DNA from: Variovorax paradoxus
GTDB lineage: Bacteria > Pseudomonadota > Gammaproteobacteria > Burkholderiales > Burkholderiaceae_C
DNA: 64,000 nucleotides
Assembly (NCBI RefSeq): GCF_030811855.1
Contig: NZ_JAUSRN010000001.1
Coordinates: 186,001-250,000 of the forward strand
Reading direction: 5' to 3'
Within the stretch, counting starts at the first letter, position 1. The number at the start of each line of letters is the position of its first letter. Positions 27,628-36,435 of the stretch are shown one piece after another. The translations under genes were made by a program, and so were the position numbers. The notes beneath the pieces are model-generated. The model was not told the DNA's origin. It saw nothing but the letters and a program-made list of their open reading frames with translations, and searched no databases.

Positions 27628-28998
27628 TCAGGCTTCGCCGGCGCGATGCCGGAACTGCGCCGCGGCGTGCCGCGCGGGTAACCGGTCGCCGGCGTCGAAC
27701 AGCTTGCGCCGCAGGCTGCCTTCGGCGTAGGCGGTCTTGTAGACGCCACGGTTTTGCAGCTCAGGCACGATCAGGTCCACGAATTCCTCATAGCTCTCGG
27801 GCACCACGGTACGGCTCAGGTTGAAGCCATCCACGCCGGTCTCGTCGATCCAGGACTGCAGTTCGTCCGCCACTTGCGACGCATCGCCGACGATGGCCGG
27901 ATAGCGCCCACCGAGTTCGAACAGGTCCAGCAGTTTGCGGCGCGTCCAGCCCTGCTGCGCGGCGGTGCGGGTCGCCGATTCGATCGCGTTGGTTTTTCCG
28001 TAGTCGATTGGTTCGTCCAGGCCGTAGCGCGCGTAGTCGATGCCGGTGCTGGCAGAGAAATGGGCCAAGCCCGCCTCGCGGCTTGCGTAGTCTCGATAGT
28101 CCGCATATTTTTCCTGCGCCTCTTTCGCGCTGGCGCCCGGCACCACCGCCGCGCCGACGAACACCTTGATGTCGTCTGGGCGCCGGCCCGCCAGTACCAG
28201 TTGCTCCCGCAGCGCCTGCACGCTCTTGCGCGCCGCATCCTTGCTGGGCGGCGAGATGAAGACGCACTCGGCATGCCGCGCTGCAAAGCGCTGGCCACGG
28301 CCCGAACTGCCAGCCTGGAACAAGACAGGCGTGCGCTGGGGCGAGGGTTCAGCCAGGTGATACCCCTCGACCTGGTGGTACCGGCCCTCGTGCCGCACCT
28401 TGTGCACCCGGGCCGGGTCCGCGAACACGCGCGCGGCCTTGTCGCGTTGCACGGCTTCGTCTTCCCAGCTTCCCTCCCACAACTTGTAGAGCACTTCCAG
28501 ATACTCGTCGGCCCGTTCGTAGCGCTCGTCGTGCGCAATCTGCTCGCTCAGGCCCATCGCGCGCGCGGCGCTGTCCAGATAGCCGGTGACGATGTTCCAG
28601 CCGATGCGACCGCGCGTGAGATGGTCCAGCGTCGAGAAGCGCCGCGCCAGCAGGTAGGGCTGCTCGTAGGTCAGATTGACGGTGACGCCGAAGCCCAGGT
28701 GCCGGGTTGCCGCCGCCATGGCCGACACCAGCAGCAGCGGGTCGTTCACCGGGAGCTGGATCGACTCGCGCAGCGTCACGTCGACGTTGTGCCGGTAGAC
28801 ATCGTAGACGCCCACGATGTCGGCAATGAACAGGCCGTCGAAAAAGCCGCGCTCCAAGGTGCGCGCCATGTCGGTCCAGTATTCGAGCGTGTTGTACTCG
28901 AGCGAGCGGTCGCGCGGATGGGTCCACAGGCCGTGGTTGATGTGGCCCACGCAGTTCATGTTGAACGCGTTGAGCAGGATCTCTTTCTTATGCGCCAT
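27628..28998 (-). CDS. LLM-class flavin monooxygenase, NtaA/SnaA/DszA family (second copy)
   Basis: The 456-residue protein starts LLNAFNMNCVGHINHGLW, a strong signature of the DszA/NtaA subgroup, and continues with GRIGWNIVTGYLDSAARAMG and VDGFNLSRTVVPESYEEF. It is only distantly similar to the 25007-26371 enzyme, so the two probably differ in substrate. It is the last gene of a minus-strand operon with FMN reductase, two SfnB-like proteins and a MetQ-like binding protein. The start lies one base after the stop of the MetQ-like gene (TGACATG). DszA itself oxidises dibenzothiophene sulfone; the substrate here is unknown. Confidence 0.88.
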   Translation of the reverse strand: MAHKKEILLNAFNMNCVGHINHGLWTHPRDRSLEYNTLEYWTDMARTLERGFFDGLFIADIVGVYDVYRHNVDVTLRESIQLPVNDPLLLVSAMAAATRHLGFGVTVNLTYEQPYLLARRFSTLDHLTRGRIGWNIVTGYLDSAARAMGLSEQIAHDERYERADEYLEVLYKLWEGSWEDEAVQRDKAARVFADPARVHKVRHEGRYHQVEGYHLAEPSPQRTPVLFQAGSSGRGQRFAARHAECVFISPPSKDAARKSVQALREQLVLAGRRPDDIKVFVGAAVVPGASAKEAQEKYADYRDYASREAGLAHFSASTGIDYARYGLDEPIDYGKTNAIESATRTAAQQGWTRRKLLDLFELGGRYPAIVGDASQVADELQSWIDETGVDGFNLSRTVVPESYEEFVDLIVPELQNRGVYKTAYAEGSLRRKLFDAGDRLPARHAAAQFRHRAGEA

Positions 28999-28999
28999 G

Positions 29000-29860
29000 T
29001 CAGAACGCCGGCAGCACGCCGCCGGCGAAGGTCTTGACGATGAAATCGCGCACCTCGTCGGTCTGGTAGGCCTTGACGAGCTGGCCGACCCAGGGCTGGT
29101 CCTTGTCCTGCTCGCGCACCGCAATCAGGCAGGCGTAGGGACCTTCCTTGTCCTCGACCAGGATGCCGTCCCGCGCCGGATTGAGACCTGCCTTGTTGGC
29201 ATAGTCCGCGTTGACGGCCGAGGCGTCGGTATCGTCGAGTGTGCGTGGCAGTTGGGCGGCCTCGATCTCCACAAAACGGAACTTCCGGGGGTTCTCCATG
29301 ATGTCGCGCGGCGTGGCGTTGATGCCCGCGATCGGATCGATGCCGCTCTTGAGCTTGATGGCGCCCGCCTTCTGCAACAGCAGCAGCACACGGCTTTCGT
29401 TCGACGGGTCGTTGGGAATTGCAATGCTGGCGCCTTCCGGCAGGTCCTTGAAGGCCTTGTACTTGCGCGAATAGATCGCGATAGGGCCGATCCAGGTGCG
29501 GCCGAAGCCCACGATCTTGTAGCCGCGCGAACGCACCTGCGCCGCAAGGAAGGGCCGGTGCTGGAAGCTGTTGGCATCCAGGTCTCCGGCATCCAGCGCG
29601 GCGTTGGGCCGGCTGTAGTCGGTGAAGGGCACGATCTGGATCTTGAGGCCGTAGTCGCGCTCGGCCACGCGCTTGGCAACCTCGAAGGTCTGCTCGTGCG
29701 GACCGGTCGTCACGCCGACCTTCAGGATCCTGGTGGTGCCGGGCTGCTCCTTCAGCGCCGAGAAGGCCGGCAGGCCCGCACCGGCAGCGGCCGCGGCCGA
29801 GGTGAGTTGCAGCAGGCGGCGGCGCGACAGCGCGGCCGGAATCGACGGGAAGCGGCTCAA
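29000..29860 (-). CDS. MetQ/NlpA-family substrate-binding protein with TTG start
   Basis: The product is about 286 residues if translation begins at TTG 29860. No ATG precedes the conserved region, and GGAG lies six bases before that TTG. A twin-arginine-like segment SRRRLLQLT precedes the mature part. The family text VGVTTGPHEQTFEVAKRVA, FTDYSRPNAALDAGDLDAN and IAIPNDPSNESRVLLLLQ is MetQ-like. No metN or metI gene is in the window, so it must borrow a transporter or serve another role. Given its place between SfnB and DszA-like genes, it probably binds an organosulfur compound rather than methionine. Confidence 0.85.
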   Translation of the reverse strand: MSRFPSIPAALSRRRLLQLTSAAAAAGAGLPAFSALKEQPGTTRILKVGVTTGPHEQTFEVAKRVAERDYGLKIQIVPFTDYSRPNAALDAGDLDANSFQHRPFLAAQVRSRGYKIVGFGRTWIGPIAIYSRKYKAFKDLPEGASIAIPNDPSNESRVLLLLQKAGAIKLKSGIDPIAGINATPRDIMENPRKFRFVEIEAAQLPRTLDDTDASAVNADYANKAGLNPARDGILVEDKEGPYACLIAVREQDKDQPWVGQLVKAYQTDEVRDFIVKTFAGGVLPAF

Positions 29861-29906
29861 GGGAAACTCCGAAGAAGAAACGAACAAGGAAGAAAGAGGC
29901 CGGTGC

Positions 29907-31169
29907 TCACAGGGCGCCGTGGCGCGGCGGAAGCCGGTCGTTGAGGTAGTAGTTGCCGATGTGGTGGTACTTCCAGCGCACCGGGTCGTGCAGCGTGTGG
30001 GTGCGCGCGTTGCGCCAGAAGCGGTCCAGCCCCAGGCCGTCAAGCGTGGCGCCGGTTCCGGCCAGCTCGAACAGGCGGTTGCCGGCATCCAGCGAGGCGG
30101 TGGTGCTCAGCACGCGAGCCTCGGCCACCGCGATCGAGGCTGCGGCCACGCTGTGCTCGTCGGGGGCGCGCTGCGCTGCCTCCACGAAACGCGCGGCGCG
30201 GCGCAGCAAGGCCTCGGCCGCGCGCAGGCGCACCGCCACCTCGCCGGTCAGGTGGATCGCGAGCGGGTCTTCGCTGGCGCGTTCCACGCCGGCATCGATC
30301 CATGGCCGCGCGCGCTCGCGCACGAAGGGCAGCGTGGCCTCGAAGGCGCCGCGCCCGATGCCAAGATCGATGGCGGCATGCAGCAGCTGCGCGAATGGGC
30401 CGATCGTGGTGGGCCGCTCGAAGGAAGCCAAAAAAGGAATGACCCAGGCCGGGTCGACCTGCACGCCTTCGAAGCGCACTGAGCCGCTGCCCGTCACGCG
30501 TTGGCCGAAGCCGTCCCAGTCGTCCACGATGCTCACGCCCTGGGCGCGGCGCGGCACGAAGGCAAGCTTGGTCACCTCGCGAGCGCCCTCCTGCGCCACG
30601 ACCAGCGTAGGAATCCAGTGCGCGAACAGTGCGCCGGTGCAATAGAACTTCTGGCCGTCGATCTGCAGACTGCCGCCCTCTTCGTGCAGGCGCGTGCGAC
30701 GCTTGAAGTCCTTGTGGCCGATCTCCGCGAGCGCGTTGCCGAAGCGCTCGCCTTCGAGTACGCGGCGGTAGAAGAAGCTTTTCTGGGCCTCGGTGCCCCC
30801 GACCCTCAGCACCTCCAGCGCGTAGTAGTGGTTCTGCGGAATCTGCCCGAGCGAGCCGTCGGCGGCCGAGACGATGGCGATGACCTCCGCCAGCGTGCGC
30901 AATGAAACGCCGGCACCGCCGTGCTCGCGCGGGACGGTGATCGCCCAGAGGCCGCTGGCGGTGAAGCGCCCCAGCTCGGCCCAGGGCAGGCGCCGCTCGC
31001 GGTCGCGCGCCGCGGCGTCCCGCGCGAAGTCGGCAGCGAGCTCGCGTGCGATCTGCAGTGCCTGAGCGTCGTCGCGGATGCGCAGCGGTTTATGCGCCGC
31101 GACGGGGGCGGCAACGGGCTCAGCCCCTGCCCCGGATGCACGATCGGAAAGAACGGCGGTAAGCGGCAT
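29907..31169 (-). CDS. SfnB-like acyl-CoA-dehydrogenase-family oxidoreductase (copy 1)
   Basis: The 420-residue protein matches the SfnB family of sulfur acquisition oxidoreductases. Key text is RERRLPWAELGRFTASGLWAI, VSAADGSLGQIPQNH, FYCTGALFAHWIP, RVTGSGSVRFEGVQVDPAWV and DRFWRNARTHTLHDPVRWKYHHIGNY. SfnB is needed with SfnG in pseudomonads for use of dimethyl sulfone, but its reaction is not firmly settled. It starts three bases after the neighbouring SfnB-like gene's stop. Confidence 0.87.
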   Translation of the reverse strand: MPLTAVLSDRASGAGAEPVAAPVAAHKPLRIRDDAQALQIARELAADFARDAAARDRERRLPWAELGRFTASGLWAITVPREHGGAGVSLRTLAEVIAIVSAADGSLGQIPQNHYYALEVLRVGGTEAQKSFFYRRVLEGERFGNALAEIGHKDFKRRTRLHEEGGSLQIDGQKFYCTGALFAHWIPTLVVAQEGAREVTKLAFVPRRAQGVSIVDDWDGFGQRVTGSGSVRFEGVQVDPAWVIPFLASFERPTTIGPFAQLLHAAIDLGIGRGAFEATLPFVRERARPWIDAGVERASEDPLAIHLTGEVAVRLRAAEALLRRAARFVEAAQRAPDEHSVAAASIAVAEARVLSTTASLDAGNRLFELAGTGATLDGLGLDRFWRNARTHTLHDPVRWKYHHIGNYYLNDRLPPRHGAL

Positions 31170-31172
31170 CGG

Positions 31173-32426
31173 TCAGTTCCAGGAATGCCGGGGCGGCGGC
31201 ACGTTGTTGAGCAGGTAGTTGCCGATCAGATGCGCCTTCCAGCGCACCGGGTCGTGCAAGGTGTGGGTGCGGGCGTTGCGCCAGTGCCGCCCCAGGTTGT
31301 GGGCTTCACGCGTGGACGAAGAGCCGGCCAGCTCGAACAGCTTCTCGGTAGCGTCGAGCGCGATGCGCGTGGTCAGCACCTTCGCCTCGGCCACTGCGAC
31401 AGAAGCGCGTGCGCTGGATTCGGCGGTGACGGGCTGTGCCGCCACTGCATCGAGCGTGCGGCCGCTTTCCAGCAACACCTCGTGCGCGGCGTGCAGGTCC
31501 ACTTCGAGGCGGCCCACCTCGTGGATGATGTGGGGATCGTCCGCAGCGCGGGCCACGCCGGCATCGGTCCAGGGCCGCGCATGCTCGCGCACGAAGGCGA
31601 TCGCCTCGGCGAGTGCCGCCTGCGCAATACCCTGGTCGATGGCCGCTTGCAGAAGCTGCGAACCGGGCCCAAAAAGGCCGGGCCGATCGGCCAGCTGCCA
31701 CAGCGGCAACAAGTCGGCCTCGTCGACCGGCACGGCCTCGAAGCGCACCGTGCCGCTGGCGGTAGTGCGCTGGCCGAAGGAGGACCAGTCGTCGATCACA
31801 GTGAGCCCGGGCGCATCGCGCGGAACCCACACTTGCACGGCTCGGCCCTGGTCGTCGAGCGCGCGCGCCGGCACGCGATGCGCGAAGAGCGCGCCGGTTG
31901 AATAGAAGCGCTCGCCGTCCAGGCGCAAACCTTGAGGCGTGCGGCGCAGCCGTGTTGCACCCTGCGCAATGGTCTTCGCCCGCCTCTCCGGCCCGGCGTT
32001 GCCCAGCCGTCGGCCCGCGAGCACCTCGGCGTAGAAGCGGGTCTTCTGCGCCTCGGTGCCGATCTCGCGGAGCACGCCCAGCACGCCAAAGTGGTTCTGC
32101 GGAATTTGGCCGAGCGAGCCGTCGGCGGCCGACAGGATCACGAAAACCTCGGCCAGCGTGGCGTAGGACACGTCGGCGCCGCCATGCGCGCGCGGCACCG
32201 TGATGCCGCCGAGCCCGCTCTCGGACCACAGATCGAGCTCTTCCCACGGCAGGCGCCGCTCGCGGTCGCGCCCGGATGAACCGGGTGAGAACAGCGCGGC
32301 AAGGCGGTGCGCGGCCTCCAGCGCTTCGTCGTCGTCGCGGATGCGCCGCACGCGCGCGGGATCGGGGTCGCGCGGCTTGCGCGGGATGGCGAGGCCATCG
32401 GAAAGAGATTCAGGCAGGGAGGACAT
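31173..32426 (-). CDS. SfnB-like acyl-CoA-dehydrogenase-family oxidoreductase (copy 2)
   Basis: The 417-residue protein is a close paralogue of its downstream neighbour. It shares RERRLPWEELDLWSESGLGGI, LSAADGSLGQIPQNH, FYSTGALFAHRVPA and the end HWRNARTHTLHDPVRWKAHLIGNY. The pair looks like a tandem duplication that has diverged. It follows the FMN reductase gene by 15 bases. Whether the two copies act as a heteromer or on different substrates cannot be told from sequence. Confidence 0.87.
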   Translation of the reverse strand: MSSLPESLSDGLAIPRKPRDPDPARVRRIRDDDEALEAAHRLAALFSPGSSGRDRERRLPWEELDLWSESGLGGITVPRAHGGADVSYATLAEVFVILSAADGSLGQIPQNHFGVLGVLREIGTEAQKTRFYAEVLAGRRLGNAGPERRAKTIAQGATRLRRTPQGLRLDGERFYSTGALFAHRVPARALDDQGRAVQVWVPRDAPGLTVIDDWSSFGQRTTASGTVRFEAVPVDEADLLPLWQLADRPGLFGPGSQLLQAAIDQGIAQAALAEAIAFVREHARPWTDAGVARAADDPHIIHEVGRLEVDLHAAHEVLLESGRTLDAVAAQPVTAESSARASVAVAEAKVLTTRIALDATEKLFELAGSSSTREAHNLGRHWRNARTHTLHDPVRWKAHLIGNYLLNNVPPPRHSWN

Positions 32427-32441
32427 CGGGGAATGAATCGT

Positions 32442-33020
32442 TCAGGCCATCGCCAGCGAGGGCACCTCGACCGGTTTGCTGGCGCGCCGGCGCAGCACCG
32501 GCAGCGCCCGCTGGACGGCCAATGCGATGCGTGCACGCAGCGCATCGCCGCTCACGCGATAGTTCTCGAATTCCTTGTCGGTCGCATAGACGCCGATGGG
32601 CAGCGTGTGGGCCTGGAAGAAGCTGAACAGCGGGCGCAGCTGGTGGTCAATCGCCAGTGCGTGGCGGTCGCTGCCGCCGGTGGCCGCAAGCAGCACCGGG
32701 ACGTCGATCAGCGATTCGTGATGAACGAAGTCGAAGAAATGCTTGAAGAGCCCAGTGTACGAACCGCGATAGATCGGGCTCGCCACCAGCAGCAGGTCGG
32801 CGGATTCCACGTCCTTGATCGACTGCTCGACCTCGGCCGGAAGCTGGCCGCGCTGCAGCACGCCGCCGAACTTCGGAACCAGCTGGCCGAGCTCGATCAG
32901 GCGCGTCTCGGCGGGCCAGGCGTCGGTCAGGCCCTCCAGCAGTTCCTCGACCAGCGCGAGCGTGCGCGAGGGGCGTTGCAGGCCGCCGGAGACAGCGACG
33001 ATCTTGAATTTTTGAGTCAT
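32442..33020 (-). CDS. msuE: NAD(P)H-dependent FMN reductase, MsuE/SsuE type
   Basis: The 192-residue flavodoxin-like protein has the reductase fingerprint VAVSGGLQRPSRTLALVEELL at the phosphate-binding loop and SADLLLVASPIYRGSYTGLFKHFFD near residue 75, as in MsuE. It makes free FMNH2 for two-component monooxygenases. It is the first gene of the minus-strand sulfur operon and is the only such reductase in the window. It may therefore feed both LLM monooxygenases and the three SfnB/DszC-like proteins. An ATG preceded by a purine-rich stretch (GAGAGAAAA) is the start. Confidence 0.9.
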   Translation of the reverse strand: MTQKFKIVAVSGGLQRPSRTLALVEELLEGLTDAWPAETRLIELGQLVPKFGGVLQRGQLPAEVEQSIKDVESADLLLVASPIYRGSYTGLFKHFFDFVHHESLIDVPVLLAATGGSDRHALAIDHQLRPLFSFFQAHTLPIGVYATDKEFENYRVSGDALRARIALAVQRALPVLRRRASKPVEVPSLAMA

Positions 33021-33547
33021 GGTGAGAGAAAAAAAAGCCAGGCCACGAATGTGCCGGCCGCGCGGACCTTTTCACGCACGTCTCTAGAAGCATTTCAGCT
33101 ATGGATATGCGGATTCCGGGGCTGGCATCCCGCTACGAATGAGGCGACAAGGCCGACGCCGCGGCCACACGCAGCCGGCGCACGGCCCTGATCGGCACAT
33201 AGCCATGGGGTGCGCGCCGCGCGACCTCCTGCGGCGAGACGGGTGCAACGCCCCAGGCCGCGGCAGTCAACGCTATGACACGGCGAACCTGGGCTGTCGG
33301 AGAAACATGGAAAGTACGCGCTGCTGGCATTGGAAAGTCCTGTATAGAGGCTTGCTCAATTCTGCAAAGCCGTCCGGTGCCTTCCAACGACGGATTGCGA
33401 GTTTCCTGATGCGGAAATCTTTCATGCCGCCAGCCGCCTGTTTGCGAATAAGCATGCGCGGTTTTCTTCGTTGAAGGGACGAGCGGGGCTTCCTAGGATC
33501 GGCACTTCGCAACCAGCCAGACCGCTCCCGTGCCGGAGCGCGCCGCC
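33021..33547. promoter_or_regulatory. Divergent intergenic region between two sulfur operons
   Basis: I see no convincing gene in these 527 bases; small open frames on both strands lack family character. ATAAGCATGCGC at 33448-33459 matches the ATAAGC..ATGC sequences at 19619 and 45242. It lies about 90 bases upstream of the binding-protein gene at 33548. It is a candidate site for a common sulfur-starvation regulator. Confidence 0.4.
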
Positions 33548-34630
33548 ATGCCCATCGAGATGCCCTCCCCTTCCCCTGCCGGCGCCCAGCCTTCGAGGCG
33601 CCTGGCGCTCAAGGCCTTCGCCTCCGTCGCATCCGTCGCCGCAATTGGCGGCCTGGCACTTTCGGGCTGCTCGCGCGAGGACGGCGGCAATGCTGCCGCG
33701 GCCGGCGGCCCGGCCGTGGTGAAGAAGACCGGCGACAAGATCGCATTCAAGTACCCGAACAACCCGTCTTTCGACCTGATCTACCTGGCCGACGAGCTCG
33801 GCTACTTCGAGGGCACCAACACCCGCCCCGACTACGTCGGCAAGATCGCCGCGCCGCAGATCATTCCCCTGGTGGGCACGGGCGAGATCGACTTCGGCAG
33901 CCGCATGGTGCCGCTCGTGATCTCGGCCATTGCGTCAGGCGCGGACCTCCGGGTGGTGGCTGCAGGCGGCAAGACGCTGCAGGAGGCGCCGCACATGAAG
34001 TACTTCGTGCGCAAGGACTCAGGCATCCGCCAGCCCAAGGACCTCGAGGGCAAGACCATCGGCTTCAATAGCTTCGGCGCCTGCGCCGAGTTCGTGACCA
34101 AGAAATACCTGCGCCAGAACGGCGTGGACGTGACGAAGATCAACTTCGTCGTGATCCCCGACGAGCAGGCCGAGCAGACGCTGGTGACCGGCAACACCGA
34201 CCTCGCGATCATCCATGCGCCCTTCTCGGGCCGTGCCGACAACGCCGAGACACTGGTGCGGCTGTGGAGCGACTACGACCTCGACGGCGGCCTGGGCGGC
34301 ATGGCGCCATACAGCGCGCACGGCCAGTTCATTCGCCAGCAGCCCGAGGCGGTGCGCGACGTGGTGGTGGCGCTGGCCAAGGCCGGCAACTGGGTCAACG
34401 CCAACACCGAGGACGCCCGCAAGCTGGTGGCCAAGCGCATCAACATGGACCTGAAGAACGTCGACCGCTACGCCTATGTCGACGACCTGGTGGTGACCGA
34501 GCCGCCGATCCAGTACTACATCGACATCCTGCAGTCCGAAGGCAAGCTCGCTGCCGGCAAGGTGGCGGTGAAGGACGTCTACACCAACGAGTTCAATCCC
34601 TTCGCGCAGCAGCCGGGCGCGAAGTCCTGA
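33548..34630 (+). CDS. Lipoprotein substrate-binding protein, SsuA/NMT1 type
   Basis: The 360-residue protein has a signal sequence with a lipobox LALSGC (Cys41), so it is a membrane-anchored binding protein. The body shows FDLIYLADELGYFEG, VPLVISAIASGADLRVVAAGG and EQTLVTGNTDLAIIHAPF, as in nitrate/sulfonate/taurine binding proteins. The ATG at 33548 has GGAG nine bases upstream; GTG 33530 is an alternative. It begins a second ABC operon with ATPase 34644-35453 and permease 35608-36435. Confidence 0.84.
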   Translation: MPIEMPSPSPAGAQPSRRLALKAFASVASVAAIGGLALSGCSREDGGNAAAAGGPAVVKKTGDKIAFKYPNNPSFDLIYLADELGYFEGTNTRPDYVGKIAAPQIIPLVGTGEIDFGSRMVPLVISAIASGADLRVVAAGGKTLQEAPHMKYFVRKDSGIRQPKDLEGKTIGFNSFGACAEFVTKKYLRQNGVDVTKINFVVIPDEQAEQTLVTGNTDLAIIHAPFSGRADNAETLVRLWSDYDLDGGLGGMAPYSAHGQFIRQQPEAVRDVVVALAKAGNWVNANTEDARKLVAKRINMDLKNVDRYAYVDDLVVTEPPIQYYIDILQSEGKLAAGKVAVKDVYTNEFNPFAQQPGAKS

Positions 34631-34643
34631 GGACCCACCGGAC

Positions 34644-35453
34644 ATGAGCCTCAAGATCTCGGCCCGCGACCTGCGGATGGACTATGCGGCGCGCGGCGCG
34701 AGCGAACGCGTGCGCGTGCTCGAAGGCTTCGACCTCGACGTGCGCGATGGCGAATTCCTCTCGGTGCTCGGCCCGTCGGGCTGCGGCAAGTCGACCTTCC
34801 TCGGCATCCTGGCCGGGCTGACGGAGCGCACCGGCGGGCGCATCGCCATCAACGGCCAGCCGCTGGCGGGCATCAACCGCAACCAGGGCGTCGTGTTCCA
34901 GGGCTACGCGCTGTTTCCGTGGCTCTCGGTGCTCGACAACATCGCGGTCGGGCTGGAGATACGCGGCATTGGCAAGGCCGAGCGCCGCCGCACCGCGCAC
35001 GAATACCTCGAACTGGTGGGCCTGCATGGTTTTGCAGACCGCTATCCGCACGAGATCTCGGGCGGCATGAAACAGCGCGTGGCCATCGCACGCTCGCTCG
35101 CCTACAAGCCCGACGTGCTGCTGATGGACGAGCCCTTCGCCGCCCTCGATGCGCAGACGCGCGAGATCCTGCAGAGCGAGCTTCTGCGCATCTGGGAGCA
35201 GCACCGCAAGACGATCGTCTTCATCACGCATAGCCTGGAGGAAGCCGTGTACCTCTCCGATCGGGTGGCGGTGATGACGCAGCGGCCCGGGCGCATCAAG
35301 GACATCATCGACATCCCGCTCGCACGACCGCGTTCGGCGGAGGTGCGCCACACGACCGACTTCGCCGCGCTGCGCCAGCGCGCGTGGGAGGTGCTGAAGG
35401 ATGAAGTGCAGATCGGCCTGAAGCCGCGGTCGCTCGAAGGAGTAGTGTCATGA
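34644..35453 (+). CDS. ABC transporter ATPase, SsuB/TauB type (second system)
   Basis: The 269-residue protein has Walker A GPSGCGKST, Q-loop VFQGYALFPW, signature ISGGMKQRVAIARSL, Walker B VLLMDEPFAALD and switch VFITHSLEEAVYLSD. It energises the permease at 35608. Its TGA stop overlaps an ATG (35450-35453, ATGA), the usual junction with a permease, but that frame now runs into a REP-like repeat. The intact permease frame starts 154 bases later. Confidence 0.9.
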   Translation: MSLKISARDLRMDYAARGASERVRVLEGFDLDVRDGEFLSVLGPSGCGKSTFLGILAGLTERTGGRIAINGQPLAGINRNQGVVFQGYALFPWLSVLDNIAVGLEIRGIGKAERRRTAHEYLELVGLHGFADRYPHEISGGMKQRVAIARSLAYKPDVLLMDEPFAALDAQTREILQSELLRIWEQHRKTIVFITHSLEEAVYLSDRVAVMTQRPGRIKDIIDIPLARPRSAEVRHTTDFAALRQRAWEVLKDEVQIGLKPRSLEGVVS

Positions 35454-35461
35454 GTGCGCTC

Positions 35462-35600
35462 CGATTTTCTCCTTCCCCTCCTGGGGGAAGGTTGGGATGG
35501 GGGCACGCGGCCTTTGCAACGCCGCTGCTGCCTGATACGCCGCTTGCCCCCACCCCAACCCTCCCCCGTAAGGGGAGGGAGCCACAGCCAAAGGCGGGGG
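35462..35600. repeat. REP/BIME-like GC-rich palindromic repeat between ATPase and permease genes
   Basis: Two hairpin units in opposite orientation flank a short spacer. The first has CTTCCCCTCCTGGGGGAAGG (near 35472). The second has CCCACCCCAACCCTCCCCC and then GTAAGGGGAGGG (near 35550-35580). Translated, they give the familiar PTPTLPRKGRE-like string of repeat DNA. A second element of this kind lies at 41742-41850. Confidence 0.85.
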
Positions 35601-35607
35601 TGGGACG

Positions 35608-36435
35608 ATGAGCGCAGTGCTCGATGCGCCGGTGGTTCGCACGCCCGGTCGATTCTTCAAGTTTGCACGCAGCCTTGCCCGCGTGGCCGAGCGCGGCATC
35701 GGCATCGTGATCTTCCTCGCACTCTGGGAGGCGCTGCCGCGCCTGGGCATCGTGAGCGACGCCTACCTGAGCCCCCCGTCCGCCGTGCTCGCAAGCATCA
35801 TCCAGCTCGTCGACACCGGCCAGCTCTGGAAGCACGTGGCGGCGAGCTTGCAGCGCTCGCTGTGGGGCCTGCTGCTCGCGAGCTTCTCGGGCGTGGTACT
35901 GGGCCTCTTGATCGGCAGCTCCAGGCGCCTCGCAGCCATCGCTGATCCCGTGCTGCAGCTCTTCCGGCAGACATCGGCGTTCGCGCTGTTCCCGGTATTC
36001 ATCCTGTTCCTGGGCATCGGCGAGCTGTCGAAGGTGGCAATCATCTTCTGGGCCTCGTTCTGGCCGGTGCTGCTGAGCACCGTGAGCGGCGTGAAGCAGG
36101 TCGACCGCCTGCTCGTCAACTCGGCGCTGTCGATGGGCGCCTCGCGCCGCTTCGTCTTCTTCAAGGTGGTGCTGCCGGCGTCGCTGCCTTCGATCTTCAC
36201 CGGCGTGCGGCTGGCGGGGGCGTACAGCATCACGGCGCTGGTGGCGGCCGAGATGATCGGCGCGCATTCGGGCCTGGGCTTTCTCACGCTCAACTCGCAG
36301 GAGACCTTCCAGATCCCGACCATGTACGCCGGCATCCTGCTTCTGGCGGTGCTCGGCCTGCTGCTCAACTACCTGCTCGCCCTGCTGGAGCGTCGGCTGC
36401 TGCGCTGGCGCAAGGGCCTGAGCCTCGATGACTGA
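35608..36435 (+). CDS. ABC transporter permease, SsuC/TauC type (second system)
   Basis: The 275-residue membrane protein has six hydrophobic segments and a BPD permease loop (LLVNSALSMGASRRFVFFKVVLP) followed by SLPSIFTGVRLAG. It pairs with the ATPase and lipoprotein binding protein upstream. Its start MSAVLDAP closely resembles the disrupted start (ATGAGTGCGCTC) at 35450. This suggests a repeat was inserted into the original start region while leaving a usable start. It overlaps the following gene by eight bases. Confidence 0.86.
   Translation: MSAVLDAPVVRTPGRFFKFARSLARVAERGIGIVIFLALWEALPRLGIVSDAYLSPPSAVLASIIQLVDTGQLWKHVAASLQRSLWGLLLASFSGVVLGLLIGSSRRLAAIADPVLQLFRQTSAFALFPVFILFLGIGELSKVAIIFWASFWPVLLSTVSGVKQVDRLLVNSALSMGASRRFVFFKVVLPASLPSIFTGVRLAGAYSITALVAAEMIGAHSGLGFLTLNSQETFQIPTMYAGILLLAVLGLLLNYLLALLERRLLRWRKGLSLDD

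Noticed and set aside
33133..33474. Small open frames in the intergenic region between sulfur operons
   Set aside because: No ribosome site, no family resemblance, and both strands are open; most likely non-coding.
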